The translations under genes and the position numbers were made by a program. From positions 62,001-126,000 of the forward strand of contig NZ_JAJCIC010000010.1 of assembly GCF_020554865.1 (NCBI RefSeq): 64,000 nucleotides of DNA, written 5' to 3'. Below are positions 16,733-23,531 of the stretch, in pieces (positions within the stretch are counted from its first letter, which is position 1; every line of letters begins with the position of its first letter). A model generated the notes under the pieces. It had not been told where the DNA came from. It searched no databases and saw nothing but the letters and a program-made list of their open reading frames with translations. The stretch comes from Lacrimispora sp. 210928-DFI.3.58. GTDB lineage: Bacteria; Bacillota; Clostridia; Lachnospirales; Lachnospiraceae.

Positions 16733-17142
16733 ATGATTACTTTTGATGTAAATAGTCTTAAATGGACAAGGAGACCACTGGATTTTCTTGTAGAGGACGG
16801 GAAGATAGAAATCACAACCAAACCTCACACCAATCTATGGCAGAGAACCTACTATCATTTTCGAAATGATAACGCCCCTGTGCTGCATATGGGAAAATTA
16901 TGTGGTATCGCTTCAGCCGCAGAGAGGACGATTATTGTATTGAATGCTCTCTTGACGGTGAGAACTTCAATCAGATGCGTGTGTGTCATATGCTGAAAGG
17001 CGGTGGAAAGATTCAATTTGGCATTTATGCCTGCAGTCCAGAGGAATCATCTTTTACAGCGGTGTTTTCGGATATGAAAATAACAGAATGTGCATGGAAA
17101 GCACACGATGGCCAAGCACCAGATGAAGCGCTATCTGGCTAA
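16733..17142 (+). pseudogene. DUF1349 (concanavalin-like) gene with internal deletion and frameshift
   Basis: The first frame starts with LKWTRRPLDFLVEDGKIEI...NLWQRTYYHFRNDNAPVL, the N-terminus of DUF1349 proteins. Near 16890-16900 the reading continues only in another frame, as MWYRFSRREDDYCIECSLDG ... IQFGIYACSPEESSFTAVFSDMKI, the C-terminal third of the same family. The central part, about 60 residues, is gone. So the gene was inactivated by an internal deletion. Confidence 0.7.
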
Positions 17143-17159
17143 GAAGGCCAGGAGGGCAT

Positions 17160-17350
17160 CGGGAAGGATGGAGTGTGGTAGTGCCGATGGCATGGGCAGT
17201 GATTTCGTTTTTCACAATACCTGCGTTAATCATGGCGTCTGCCAGTTTCCTGGCGCTTCCGGTAGTACCGGAAGATACAATCTGATAAGCTTTTTTGTCA
17301 AACTGCTCACTTAAAAGGTGGAGCAGTTTTTTTTGCAGTAAAATCGGCAT
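17160..17350 (-). pseudogene. Remnant of a 2-hydroxyacyl-CoA dehydratase activase (BcrA/BadF/HgdC-type ATPase)
   Basis: On the minus strand the peptide YQIVSSGTTGSARKLADAMI followed by VKNEITAHAIG matches the activator ATPase family (phosphate loop G-x-T-G-x-G/S-R-K-L and the N-E-I-T-A-H-A motif). Only about 60 residues remain; upstream and downstream the frame loses similarity. No matching dehydratase subunits are present nearby. Confidence 0.6.
17301..17334 (+). terminator. Terminator-like hairpin
   Basis: AACTGCTC and GAGCAGTT pair across a 12-base loop, followed by eight T residues. It lies inside the activase remnant on the opposite strand, so it probably came with the rearrangement that removed the activase gene. 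Confidence 0.65.
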
Positions 17351-17568
17351 GATTTCGATTTCTGGTGTACATCCGGCAGATTTTACATGGATAATTTCAT
17401 TGAATCCGTGGGAAGCGTAATATTTGGCGCCCCAAAGAAGGCTAAATGCAGACATTCGGAGCATAAATGTCTGAATTTTGGACATCGGCATGGCAAATGC
17501 CCATTGAAACAGAGCAGAAGAAAAACTAAAGTGATGACATAAATCTATTTGTGCAGGAGGTGAAAACT

Positions 17569-17684
17569 CTGAAGAAACTTTGTATTGCGCGAAACGGATA
17601 CATTTTAATATCTATCCTTTTTTATATCGCTGGAGTTCTCTATATGGTGCTGCCTGAATTGCCACCTATGGCAGTTTGCATATG
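17569..17684 (+). pseudogene. 5' part of a split membrane-protein gene (DUF308-like), left of element B
   Basis: The frame encodes a hydrophobic N-terminus (ILISILFYIAGVLYMVLPEL) and stops being host-like exactly at CATATG (17679-17684). When joined at CATATG to 23754 it continues in frame (PMAVCI then CSGIILIAYG...), giving a protein of about 190 residues with six or so membrane segments. AGGAGG at 17555-17560 lies 8 bases before CTG 17569; a GTG at 17560 overlaps it, so the start codon is uncertain. Confidence 0.8.
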
Positions 17685-17702
17685 ATTAACTCCTATTAGG
17701 AA
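17679..17702 (+). other. Left attachment site of element B
   Basis: CATATG core followed by the element arm ATTAACTCCTATTAGGAA. The host side reads GGCAGTTTG. The arm is the inverted equivalent of the right arm at 23730-23747 with one mismatch, and matches the element A arm. Confidence 0.88.
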
Positions 17703-17739
17703 AACACACTGTCAAAAGGGTTTTTGCTTTTGGCGGGGG

Positions 17740-19425
17740 TCAGCCCGCCTCGGCGGTGTCGGTGGTGTTGATTTCAATGTACTCGGCAATCTTACGGAAC
17801 TCGTCCGCGAACTTGAAATGAACGCTGATATTGCCGTTTTCGTAAACCTTGATATGGTCTACCAAGTCCGTGAGGATTTCACGGGTCAGCGTTTCGATGC
17901 TTTGATACTTTGCAAAGGCTACCAGCGCGGGATGTTCCTTGTCAACGCCGTTTGCCAGCTCCGCACGTTCTGCGTTCAGCCGGGCCAGCACATCCGCAAG
18001 CTCGGCGGCCTGCCGTTCATAATCGGATTTCATATCCCGGTATTCCTGCTGGGTGATTTCCCCGTCTTTCCAATCTTGATACAGTGACTGCTTGTAGCGG
18101 GTTATCCGGGTCAATTCCTTTTCCTTTGCGGCTATCTGGTCGTTAAGACGGTGGGATTGACTTTTTTTCAGCGGGGCCGAGTTGATGTTGGTTATCATTT
18201 CCGAGTAGGAAACGGCGGTGTTCACTTGATACTGGATAGCGAACAGAACGGCGGCCTCCAGACGGTTGTGCTTGATAGAGTGCATGGAGCAGGCCGTCCG
18301 GGAGCGGTTCTTGTAAGTGGAGCAGGCGTAATAGATATTTTTCCCGCTCTGGCTGCGGGTGATGGATTTCCCGCAGTCCGCACATTTCAGAAAACCGCTG
18401 AACAGATGAACCTCGCGCCCTTTGGGGGATGTCCGGGTATCGCGTACCAGCAGGGCCTGCACCTTGTCAAAGGTTTCGTGGGTGATGATGGCCTCGTGGG
18501 TATCGGGAACGCGCACCCATTCTTCCTCCGGCACAGCCTCAATCTGGTGTACCTTGTAGCTTTTCACCCGGCGGCGGCCCTGTACCAAATCCCCGGTATA
18601 GATGGGGTTGGTGAGGATTTCATGTATCATGCGGGCCCCCCACATGGGGTCGTCCGCCACAGCCGAGGAAACGGGCAGGCCCTTTTTCCGGCGGTAGGCC
18701 GTGGGGCTGGGTATGCCGTGTTCGTTCAGATACAAGGCGATGGCCCTTTTAGACGAGCCTTGCAGGAGCATGGAATACACGCGCTTGACGATTTCAGCCG
18801 CATCTGCATCCACAATAAGCTGGTGCTTGTCCTTTGGGTCTTTGATGTAGCCATAGGGGGCGAAAGAGCCGATATACTGGCCGTTGCGCCGCTTGTAATC
18901 AAAAACCTGCCGGATTTTCTTTGAGGTCTGATAACAATACTGGTCGTTCATCACATTGGTTATCGGCACAATAATGCTGTTCACGCTATCCGGGTTTAGG
19001 TAGCTGTCCACGCCCTCGGCCAAGCTGATAAAGCGGACGCCCATTTGCACAAAAAGGTTATCAATCAGACTGCCGGCGTCACTGTAATTCCGGGCAAAAC
19101 GGGAGAGGTCTTTCACCACAACGCAGGTAATTTTTCCGTTCATCACATCCCCCAAAAGCCGCTGGAAACTTTCGCGTTCCGTATCGGTTCCCGTGTGCCC
19201 ATCGTCCACATACTCGGTGTAGCTTTCAAATTCTTCCGCATGGTTGAAGTGAAAATCGTTGAGTATGTCGCGCTGATTTTTCACGCTGTTGCTATCGTCA
19301 AGTCCCCGGTTGATTTTCTGCAAATCCTCGCGGGAGAGCCGGATATAGCCGCCCATTTTCCAGTGCCGGGCCGTATAGGTAGGGGTTAAAATCTGCTGAT
19401 ACCCTCTGTTTTTTTGCCTTGCCAT
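17740..19425 (-). CDS. Large serine recombinase of element B
   Basis: This is a 561-residue large serine recombinase, complete. A 24-residue N-terminal extension precedes GGYIRLSREDL with the nucleophile at Ser31. SVKNQRDIL, DGHTGTDTERESFQRLL and VVKDLSRFARNYSDAG complete the catalytic domain. The recombinase domain (FAPYGYIKDPKDKH), zinc ribbon (FLKCADCGKSITRS, YYACSTYKNRSRTAC) and a coiled coil at about 420-500 follow. The stop codon lies 55 bases from the element end, the same placement as in element A, so the pair of recombinases and arms evolved together. ATG is preceded by GGAAGGAGGAC. It should catalyse both integration and excision at CATATG-centred sites. Confidence 0.94.
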   Translation of the reverse strand: MARQKNRGYQQILTPTYTARHWKMGGYIRLSREDLQKINRGLDDSNSVKNQRDILNDFHFNHAEEFESYTEYVDDGHTGTDTERESFQRLLGDVMNGKITCVVVKDLSRFARNYSDAGSLIDNLFVQMGVRFISLAEGVDSYLNPDSVNSIIVPITNVMNDQYCYQTSKKIRQVFDYKRRNGQYIGSFAPYGYIKDPKDKHQLIVDADAAEIVKRVYSMLLQGSSKRAIALYLNEHGIPSPTAYRRKKGLPVSSAVADDPMWGARMIHEILTNPIYTGDLVQGRRRVKSYKVHQIEAVPEEEWVRVPDTHEAIITHETFDKVQALLVRDTRTSPKGREVHLFSGFLKCADCGKSITRSQSGKNIYYACSTYKNRSRTACSMHSIKHNRLEAAVLFAIQYQVNTAVSYSEMITNINSAPLKKSQSHRLNDQIAAKEKELTRITRYKQSLYQDWKDGEITQQEYRDMKSDYERQAAELADVLARLNAERAELANGVDKEHPALVAFAKYQSIETLTREILTDLVDHIKVYENGNISVHFKFADEFRKIAEYIEINTTDTAEAG

Positions 19426-19508
19426 TTGTCCTCCTTCCCTATCACATTACAGTTATATTATAACTCCGATTAGGGGTATCGGCAAGGATGCCGCCGGGCA
19501 GGAAAAGG

Positions 19509-19535
19509 GGGTGGCACTGTAAAAAGTACCACCCC
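19509..19535 (-). terminator. Hairpin upstream of the element B recombinase
   Basis: GGGGTGGtACT and AGTgCCACCCC pair (read on the minus strand), followed by CTTTTCC. It would end transcription coming from the cargo genes before the recombinase gene, so the recombinase is likely expressed from its own promoter between here and 19426. Confidence 0.55.
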
Positions 19536-19537
19536 AG

Positions 19538-19560
19538 CTTTGGGACATTTTGTCCCAAAG
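19538..19560. repeat. 23-bp palindrome, copy 1
   Basis: CTTTGGGACA, TTT, TGTCCCAAAG: a perfect palindrome apart from its centre. First of six copies within element B. This copy lies between the hairpin of the recombinase leader and the terminator of the 113-residue gene. Confidence 0.85.
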
Positions 19561-19591
19561 AGGATAGCTATATCACCATCTACTTGTCTTG

Positions 19592-19624
19592 AAAAAGACT
19601 GCAGGCAAATTTTCTGCTGTCCTT
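19592..19624 (-). terminator. Terminator after the 113-residue gene
   Basis: On the minus strand AAGGACaGCAG pairs with CTGCaGTCTTTTT across a short loop. It is one of three related terminators in element B, each following a cargo gene. Confidence 0.5.
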
Positions 19625-19658
19625 GATACGGTAACAATTTTACAAAAATATGAATTTG

Positions 19659-20000
19659 TTAATCTTCATTCCTGGCCGCGACATGAACGTGCTCAACAAC
19701 TCCGTTTTGGTCATAATAAACAATGAGGTTATACGTGTTATTGGTTTCCCAAATATCACCCCACATCCCCGACAGACTGCTATCTGGTTCTCCCCATACC
19801 TCTATTAACTGTGTGTACTTGTAACCTTGTAATTGTTCTGTTGCATAATCTACACCTTGGTTTTGGCAATAGGAAACCATCAATTCTTTTGAGGGAATAT
19901 TGTCGTTACTTTTCCGGTTGTAATATCCGTAGAACCAGACAGATACACATAGTACAGTAATCAAGATTATTGCAAAAACAAATAGTACCTTCTTTTTCAT
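19659..20000 (-). CDS. Small secreted or membrane-anchored protein, unknown function
   Basis: This is a 113-residue protein. Residues 4-26 (KVLFVFAIILITVLCVSVWFYGYY) form a signal anchor; the rest is an exported domain with PSKELMVSYCQNQGVDYATE, LIEVWGEPDSSLSGMWGDIW and YYDQNGVVEHVHVAARNED. The pattern 'W-G-E-P-D ... G-D-x-W' followed by beta strands resembles small SmpA/BLIP-like lipoprotein domains, but I cannot assign a family. ATG 20000 follows GGAGTGTG. It has its own extended -10 promoter (TGCTATACT around 20052) with palindrome copy 2 upstream, and its own terminator. Confidence 0.7.
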   Translation of the reverse strand: MKKKVLFVFAIILITVLCVSVWFYGYYNRKSNDNIPSKELMVSYCQNQGVDYATEQLQGYKYTQLIEVWGEPDSSLSGMWGDIWETNNTYNLIVYYDQNGVVEHVHVAARNED

Positions 20001-20096
20001 ACAATCACACTCCTTATTAAATTGGGAATTTATCTGTTTACTGGGAAACCAAGTATAGCACATTCTTTTACTGTTACTGTTGTTTATCCCCCTCAC

Positions 20097-20119
20097 CTTT
20101 GGGACAAAATGTCTCAAAG
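20097..20119. repeat. 23-bp palindrome, copy 2, upstream of the 113-residue gene
   Basis: CTTTGGGACA AAA TGTCTCAAAG, with one mismatch in the right arm. In the direction of the gene it lies 39 bases upstream of TATACT (20052-20057 on the plus strand as AGTATA). Confidence 0.85.
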
Positions 20120-20128
20120 TCACATTTT

Positions 20129-20338
20129 TTAATCTTCATCTTCGATATATTCAAGAATATCCCCCGGCTGGCACTTTAGAACTTTGCAGATTGCGTCTAA
20201 CGTACTGAACCGAACAGCTTTTACTTTTCCCGTTTTCAAGTAAGAGAGATTGACATTAGATATACCGACCTGGGCCGCCAAGTCATTAAGCCTCATTTTT
20301 CTGTCCGCCAGCACCCGGTCAAGCCGAATAATAATCAT
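20129..20338 (-). CDS. Short Cro/C1-type regulator paired with DUF2975
   Basis: This is a 69-residue helix-turn-helix protein: RLDRVLADRKMRLNDLAAQVGIS, then NVNLSYLKTGKVKAVRFSTL and CKVLKCQPGDILEYI. This is the YozG-like subgroup that is nearly always encoded right after a DUF2975 membrane protein, as here (4-base ATGA overlap). The pair is thought to act as a membrane-linked regulatory module. It is the only recognisable DNA-binding regulator inside element B other than the recombinase, so it is a candidate for binding one of the element's repeated operators. Confidence 0.9.
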   Translation of the reverse strand: MIIIRLDRVLADRKMRLNDLAAQVGISNVNLSYLKTGKVKAVRFSTLDAICKVLKCQPGDILEYIEDED

Positions 20339-20961
20339 AGCGTATGATCCACCTCGTCCTGCAAATGCACCCCATAATGGATGATGTATGCAGCTACAAT
20401 AAAAGCGATGCTGGGGATAAGCATATTAAACATAGTCTGCCCTGTAGAAATGGACATTCGGCCATTAGATACAAGGTTGATAAGCCAGCAAATCAACAGT
20501 TTGATAAATGGAACAAAAACAGCCACCGAAAATTGGAGTAACCCATAATAAAGCAAATAAGAGGAGTTTTGCTCTGTAAAAATTTCCCCTTTGTTTATAT
20601 TGGCAAATACGCGGCTTAAAAACCAATAAGCAAAAATCATGGGGACAATATTGATGGCATACATGAAAGAAAGACCTATCTGAATTGTTGGCTCAATCTG
20701 GTCATTATCATTCGTCCATACATGAATATCATCCTTTGTATGGACAGTCATACTGCGAGAATGTGAATTGTGATTTTCCTCTGCGTAAATTGCCCGTTCA
20801 AAGGTTCCTGCTTTTGTATGCAGGAAAAAAGTTTGACGCCCCATAAAACTGAGAACAGTACATAAGACATAGAAACAGATTACAAAATAACAAGCAAATT
20901 TCATTAACTGAGCAGCAGGTCTTGCAAACCGTTCATTTGCGAGTTTCTGAATGAATTTCAT
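20335..20961 (-). CDS. DUF2975 membrane protein
   Basis: This is a 208-residue protein with about four transmembrane segments: residues 20-42 (MKFACYFVICFYVLCTVLSF), 95-118, 138-160 and 180-200. A polar extracytoplasmic segment (residues about 50-90) lies between TM1 and TM2, and FANINKGEIFTEQNS is the conserved DUF2975 loop. It is translationally coupled to the downstream HTH gene. The promoter TTGACA-17 bp-TATCAT lies at about 21025-20964 on the minus strand and overlaps a large perfect inverted repeat, suggesting autoregulation. Confidence 0.88.
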   Translation of the reverse strand: MKFIQKLANERFARPAAQLMKFACYFVICFYVLCTVLSFMGRQTFFLHTKAGTFERAIYAEENHNSHSRSMTVHTKDDIHVWTNDNDQIEPTIQIGLSFMYAINIVPMIFAYWFLSRVFANINKGEIFTEQNSSYLLYYGLLQFSVAVFVPFIKLLICWLINLVSNGRMSISTGQTMFNMLIPSIAFIVAAYIIHYGVHLQDEVDHTL

Positions 20962-20998
20962 AGTTTATCACCTCGGTCTTATGATAGCAAAGAAATTC

Positions 20999-21051
20999 AA
21001 ATATGTCAATAATAATTTAATGTTTATCATTAAATTATTATTGACATATTT
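20999..21051. promoter_or_regulatory. Perfect 24-bp inverted repeat over the DUF2975/HTH promoter
   Basis: AAATATGTCAATAATAATTT with AATG (20999-21022) is exactly complementary to 21028-21051, with loop TTTAT. The minus-strand TTGACA inside the left arm is the -35 of a promoter with 17-bp spacing to TATCAT, ahead of the DUF2975 gene. The mirror copy places a TTGACA on the plus strand too. Likely an operator for the HTH protein encoded by this operon (inference). Confidence 0.75.
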
Positions 21052-21145
21052 TATCGAGAAGAAAACTCGCTACCATATCGCAAAGCCTACTGGTACGAAC
21101 GCTATTATTTTGCTATTTTTTGGGGAGCGCACAAACGGCAAGCAG

Positions 21146-21219
21146 GGCAAGTGTAGCCACACTTGCCATTTTTGACTGGCCGGGGGCCGTCAAAAATGCT
21201 TGTTGGGGAGCCTCCCCAA
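21146..21219. other. Row of three hairpins, possible transfer-origin relic
   Basis: Three adjacent inverted repeats: GGCAAGTGT-AGCC-ACACTTGCC (21146-21167), TTTTTGAC...GTCAAAAA (21169-21196), TTGGGGAG-C-CTCCCCAA (21203-21219). Such closely packed hairpins with GC-rich ends resemble the oriT-proximal regions of Gram-positive mobilisable elements. No mobilisation gene lies next to it, so function is inferred only from layout. Confidence 0.4.
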
Positions 21220-21227
21220 ACCCGGCT

Positions 21228-21250
21228 CTTTGGGACAAAATGTCCCAAAG
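21228..21250. repeat. 23-bp palindrome, copy 3
   Basis: CTTTGGGACA AAA TGTCCCAAAG, the perfect form. It follows the three hairpins at 21146-21219 and precedes a GGAACC...GGTTCC hairpin and the terminator at 21292. Confidence 0.88.
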
Positions 21251-21291
21251 AGGTTGGCTGCGGAACCGCCGCTGTCGCGCCGGTTCCTTAT

Positions 21292-21324
21292 AAAAAGACA
21301 GCAGACAAAGCGCCTGCTGTTTTT
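21292..21324 (-). terminator. Terminator after the 21355-21696 gene
   Basis: Minus strand: AAAAACAGC, 12-base loop, GCTGTCTTTTT. The loop and arms are closely similar to the terminator at 22499-22531 (both contain CAGCAGGCG), so the two gene units share a common 3' end. Confidence 0.8.
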
Positions 21325-21354
21325 AATGCGTTAGCTTATTTCACAAACTAAAAG

Positions 21355-21696
21355 TTACATTCCCAGAATGGTGAACACCTTGTGACCTTTGAAACATCTG
21401 TCCACCCACGGAATAGCCTCTGTAATGATTTCGCGCCAAGAAGAATATGTATCTTGAGAGATTTTTACTATGTCATTCCACTGTGCTTTCGTGACCACTG
21501 TTATGCCATAATAGTCAAACTCTCCAATAACACGTCCAAATAATTCAGACAAATTAAATCTATCCCATAGCGTGTCACTGATACTGAGAGAATCCGGTAG
21601 CCAACATTTGTCATGGTAATATCCTTGTTGAAATTCAAAATAACAAGTGCTGTGGGATGCTTTACGTTCTTCCTCACTAACAAAGTATTTCAACAT
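21355..21696 (-). CDS. Orphan protein of element B, unknown function
   Basis: This is a 113-residue acidic, soluble protein: MLKYFVSEEERKASH, STCYFEFQQGYYHDKCW, then a helical LFGRVIGEFDYYGITVVTK and an IITEAIPWVDRCFKGHKVFTI end. I do not recognise a family. Size, aromatic-rich strands and lack of any partner resemble immunity-type proteins. The start ATG 21696 follows GAGGAGGTAGG. It lies 91 bases after the SMI1/KNR4-like gene, probably in one transcript, and ends before a shared-type terminator. Confidence 0.65.
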   Translation of the reverse strand: MLKYFVSEEERKASHSTCYFEFQQGYYHDKCWLPDSLSISDTLWDRFNLSELFGRVIGEFDYYGITVVTKAQWNDIVKISQDTYSSWREIITEAIPWVDRCFKGHKVFTILGM

Positions 21697-21787
21697 TCCT
21701 ACCTCCTCAGTTCCCGACTTGTTAGTAACCATTTTAGGCAGAACACTTACTGTCTTTAATAATTGTAAGGTATTAGTAAGGAGGCAT

Positions 21788-22354
21788 TCAACGATTAAAC
21801 AGCGAACCTGTACCACTATGCGAACTTCCATCATTTTCTGTATAGGTTTGAATAAAACGGGGCTCTCGCTTTGTGCAATAATAAAATCGCATTAGAATAT
21901 CCACGACATCAACTTTTTTCTCAAGCCCCAAAAAATCTGCCAACTTTTGCTGTGCTTCAGATAGGTCAAAGCCATCCGCCTTGAAACTCTCTTTAAGCCT
22001 TTCAAAATTTCCTTTTGCAAACTTTCCCAGCTTTTCTCTATCTGGGTAAACTTCCTCGCAAAGATAATCCTGCCAATAGGGGCAACGTATCACAAATTCA
22101 AAGAAGTCATGCATGCTATCTGCAATCCGGCCACACGCACCTTCGCTTCCCCAATAGCCGACAGACCCATCTTCCAGCAAAATATATTCACTTCCACTAC
22201 CAGCCTGGGCAAATGTTGTTCCGGGAATATTATATGTTAAATGTCCAAATTCATTTTCAGGAGCCTTAGACATTGGGAGTATCTCCACATCACAGGCAGT
22301 ACTCAGCAAGGCTAACAAATTGCAGTCCTCACGCAGTTCTTTTATAATCTCCAT
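21788..22354 (-). CDS. SMI1/KNR4 (SUKH)-like protein
   Basis: This is a 188-residue protein. The segment FGHLTYNIPGTTFAQAGSGS, EYILLEDGSVGYWGSEGACG and RIADSMHDFFEFVIRCPYWQDYL has the layout of SUKH-fold proteins (G-T-x-F-A-x-D/A-G, D-G-S-x-G-x-x-G-S-E-G, helical hydrophobic end). SUKH proteins commonly act as immunity proteins against nuclease or deaminase toxins; no toxin gene is encoded nearby. ATG 22354 has only a weak GGGGGT binding site. The promoter TGGACA-17-TATACT at 22416-22388 is clear, with palindrome copy 4 directly upstream of it. Confidence 0.65.
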   Translation of the reverse strand: MEIIKELREDCNLLALLSTACDVEILPMSKAPENEFGHLTYNIPGTTFAQAGSGSEYILLEDGSVGYWGSEGACGRIADSMHDFFEFVIRCPYWQDYLCEEVYPDREKLGKFAKGNFERLKESFKADGFDLSEAQQKLADFLGLEKKVDVVDILMRFYYCTKREPRFIQTYTENDGSSHSGTGSLFNR

Positions 22355-22387
22355 TGTACTATACCCCCATTCAAATTTGTTTGATTA

Positions 22388-22416
22388 AGTATAGCATATC
22401 TCGATGGGAATGTCCA
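22388..22416 (-). promoter_or_regulatory. Promoter of the SMI1/KNR4-like gene
   Basis: Minus strand: TGGACA (22416-22411), 17 bases, TGC TATACT (22393-22388), an extended -10. Palindrome copy 4 ends 9 bases upstream of the -35, an activator- or repressor-like position. Confidence 0.75.
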
Positions 22417-22425
22417 TCCCCGCGC

Positions 22426-22448
22426 CTTTGGGACAAAATGTCTCAAAG
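22426..22448. repeat. 23-bp palindrome, copy 4, upstream of a promoter
   Basis: CTTTGGGACA AAA TGTCTCAAAG. The DNA just right of it (to about 22500) is near-identical to the DNA right of copy 5 (ATGTTAGCTTTTGTGGAACG shared), so the repeat unit is longer than the palindrome. Confidence 0.88.
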
Positions 22449-22498
22449 CGCAGCCGCCCATGTTAGCTTTTGTGGAACGAATAGAGCGCAGGACATAT

Positions 22499-22531
22499 GA
22501 AAAGACAGCAAGACAAACGCCTGCTGTCTTT
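22499..22531 (-). terminator. Terminator after the 143-residue membrane protein gene
   Basis: Minus strand: AAAGACAGC, 13-base loop (aggcgtttgtctt), GCTGTCTTTTC. Same design as the terminator at 21292-21324. Confidence 0.82.
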
Positions 22532-22560
22532 AATGTGTCAGCTTGTTTCAACCCCCAAAT

Positions 22561-22992
22561 TCATTGTACGGTGTCTATTTCATCTCTTATAGTGTTTTGA
22601 ATAGCTCGGTCTAAACTAATGCTATATACTACTGAAATTGTCAGCAGAATACAAAAGATAGTTACAACACCAACGGAAGTTATAAAATCAAAAGCAACTC
22701 GGATAAATAGAGCAATGCCAAAAAAGGAAACTGTGAGAATAATCGGTAAATTTGTTTTGATGAGAGCATACTTACCATAAAGCCTAATAGCAGTTTCTTT
22801 ATAAGATTGACGAATGGCAGCTGCCTGCTTATTGGCTGTCTTGGACAAGCCAATATACAAATATCTGCATGAAATAGCAATAGTGAGTACCCATTGCCAC
22901 CAATCAACCGATATAATATCTAAAGCAAAAAGGAACAATCCACCTGCACAAAGTATTCCAAACAAAAATGCTGATTTATTGTAGATTCTCAT
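22561..22992 (-). CDS. Membrane protein of element B, unknown function
   Basis: This is a 143-residue protein with four predicted membrane segments: residues 9-26 (FLFGILCAGGLFLFALDI), 31-50, 80-101 (LPIILTVSFFGIALFIRVAF) and 105-125. A polar cytoplasmic loop (residues 52-77, SKTANKQAAAIRQSYKETAI) lies between TM2 and TM3. No family was recognised. ATG 22992 follows GGAGGGG; a longer upstream frame adds 22 residues without a binding site. It has its own promoter, upstream palindrome and terminator, the same arrangement as the SMI1/KNR4-like unit. Confidence 0.7.
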   Translation of the reverse strand: MRIYNKSAFLFGILCAGGLFLFALDIISVDWWQWVLTIAISCRYLYIGLSKTANKQAAAIRQSYKETAIRLYGKYALIKTNLPIILTVSFFGIALFIRVAFDFITSVGVVTIFCILLTISVVYSISLDRAIQNTIRDEIDTVQ

Positions 22993-23048
22993 ATCCGCCC
23001 CTCCACAGCAATTCCAATTTGTTAGTAACGAGCTTATTTTAGAAATTA

Positions 23049-23077
23049 AGTATAACACTTTCTTGCATAACTGTCCA
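23049..23077 (-). promoter_or_regulatory. Promoter of the 143-residue membrane protein gene
   Basis: Minus strand: TGGACA (23077-23072), 17 bases, TATACT (23054-23049), with the same spacing from palindrome copy 5 as in the 22354 unit. Confidence 0.75.
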
Positions 23078-23086
23078 GCCCCTCAT

Positions 23087-23109
23087 CCTTGGGACAAAAT
23101 GTCTCAAAG
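23087..23109. repeat. 23-bp palindrome, copy 5, upstream of a promoter
   Basis: CCTTGGGACA AAA TGTCTCAAAG, 9 bases upstream of the -35 of the promoter at 23049-23077. Confidence 0.85.
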
Positions 23110-23285
23110 TACCCCTCTATGTTAGCTTTTGTGGAACGAATAGGGCACAGGACATATAAACATACCACCCCCTTGCCGAACGCGCCCGGAAACCCTTGAT
23201 ACAAGCGGGTTTCAAACGCCTAAATGCTAACAGTCCAGCCGTGGAAAATAAGCGGTTTTACAGCGCGTTCAACCCTATCCCCCCG

Positions 23286-23472
23286 CCCTTTCCCATTCAT
23301 GGGAAAGGGGGCGGCTCTGGAGGATATATCCCCCGCCGCGCCGGAGGGGTAGCACAGCCGGGGCGGGCCGTCAAGGGCAAGCCGCCGCAAGCGGCGGTAC
23401 TACGCACCCTTGACTGCCCACTCCCGGCTGTGCTCAATAGTAGGCGGCGACGGGGGATATACCACCAGAGCC
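23286..23472. ncRNA. Large nested hairpin region (about 190 nt)
   Basis: CCCTTTCCC-attcat-GGGAAAGGG (23286-23309) is followed by a 160-base imperfect stem (23313-23472) with successive pairing blocks: GGCTCTGG with CCAGAGCC, ATATCCCCC with GGGGGATAT, GCACAGCCGGG with CCCGGCTGTGC, GTCAAGGG with CCCTTGAC, and an inner GCCGCC/GGCGGC. Such long conserved folding could be a structured RNA, a single-strand origin or an oriT. No coding frame is credible. The gap 23110-23747 is filled by this and the next hairpin. Confidence 0.6.
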
Positions 23473-23503
23473 CCTATGTAAAAATGCGCGGGGACAACGA
23501 TTG

Positions 23504-23526
23504 CTTTGGGACAAAATGTCTCGAAG
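23504..23526. repeat. 23-bp palindrome, copy 6
   Basis: CTTTGGGACA AAA TGTCTCGAAG, two changes in the right arm. It separates the two large hairpins and is the copy nearest the right end of the element. Confidence 0.82.
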
Positions 23527-23531
23527 TTACC

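Noticed and set aside
19592..23109. Integron gene cassettes with attC sites
   Set aside because: No tyrosine integron integrase is present, the 3' hairpins have T tails like terminators, and the palindromes lack the attC core layout.
19538..23526. CRISPR array
   Set aside because: The repeats are palindromic, irregularly spaced by hundreds to more than a thousand bases and separated by genes; no cas genes.
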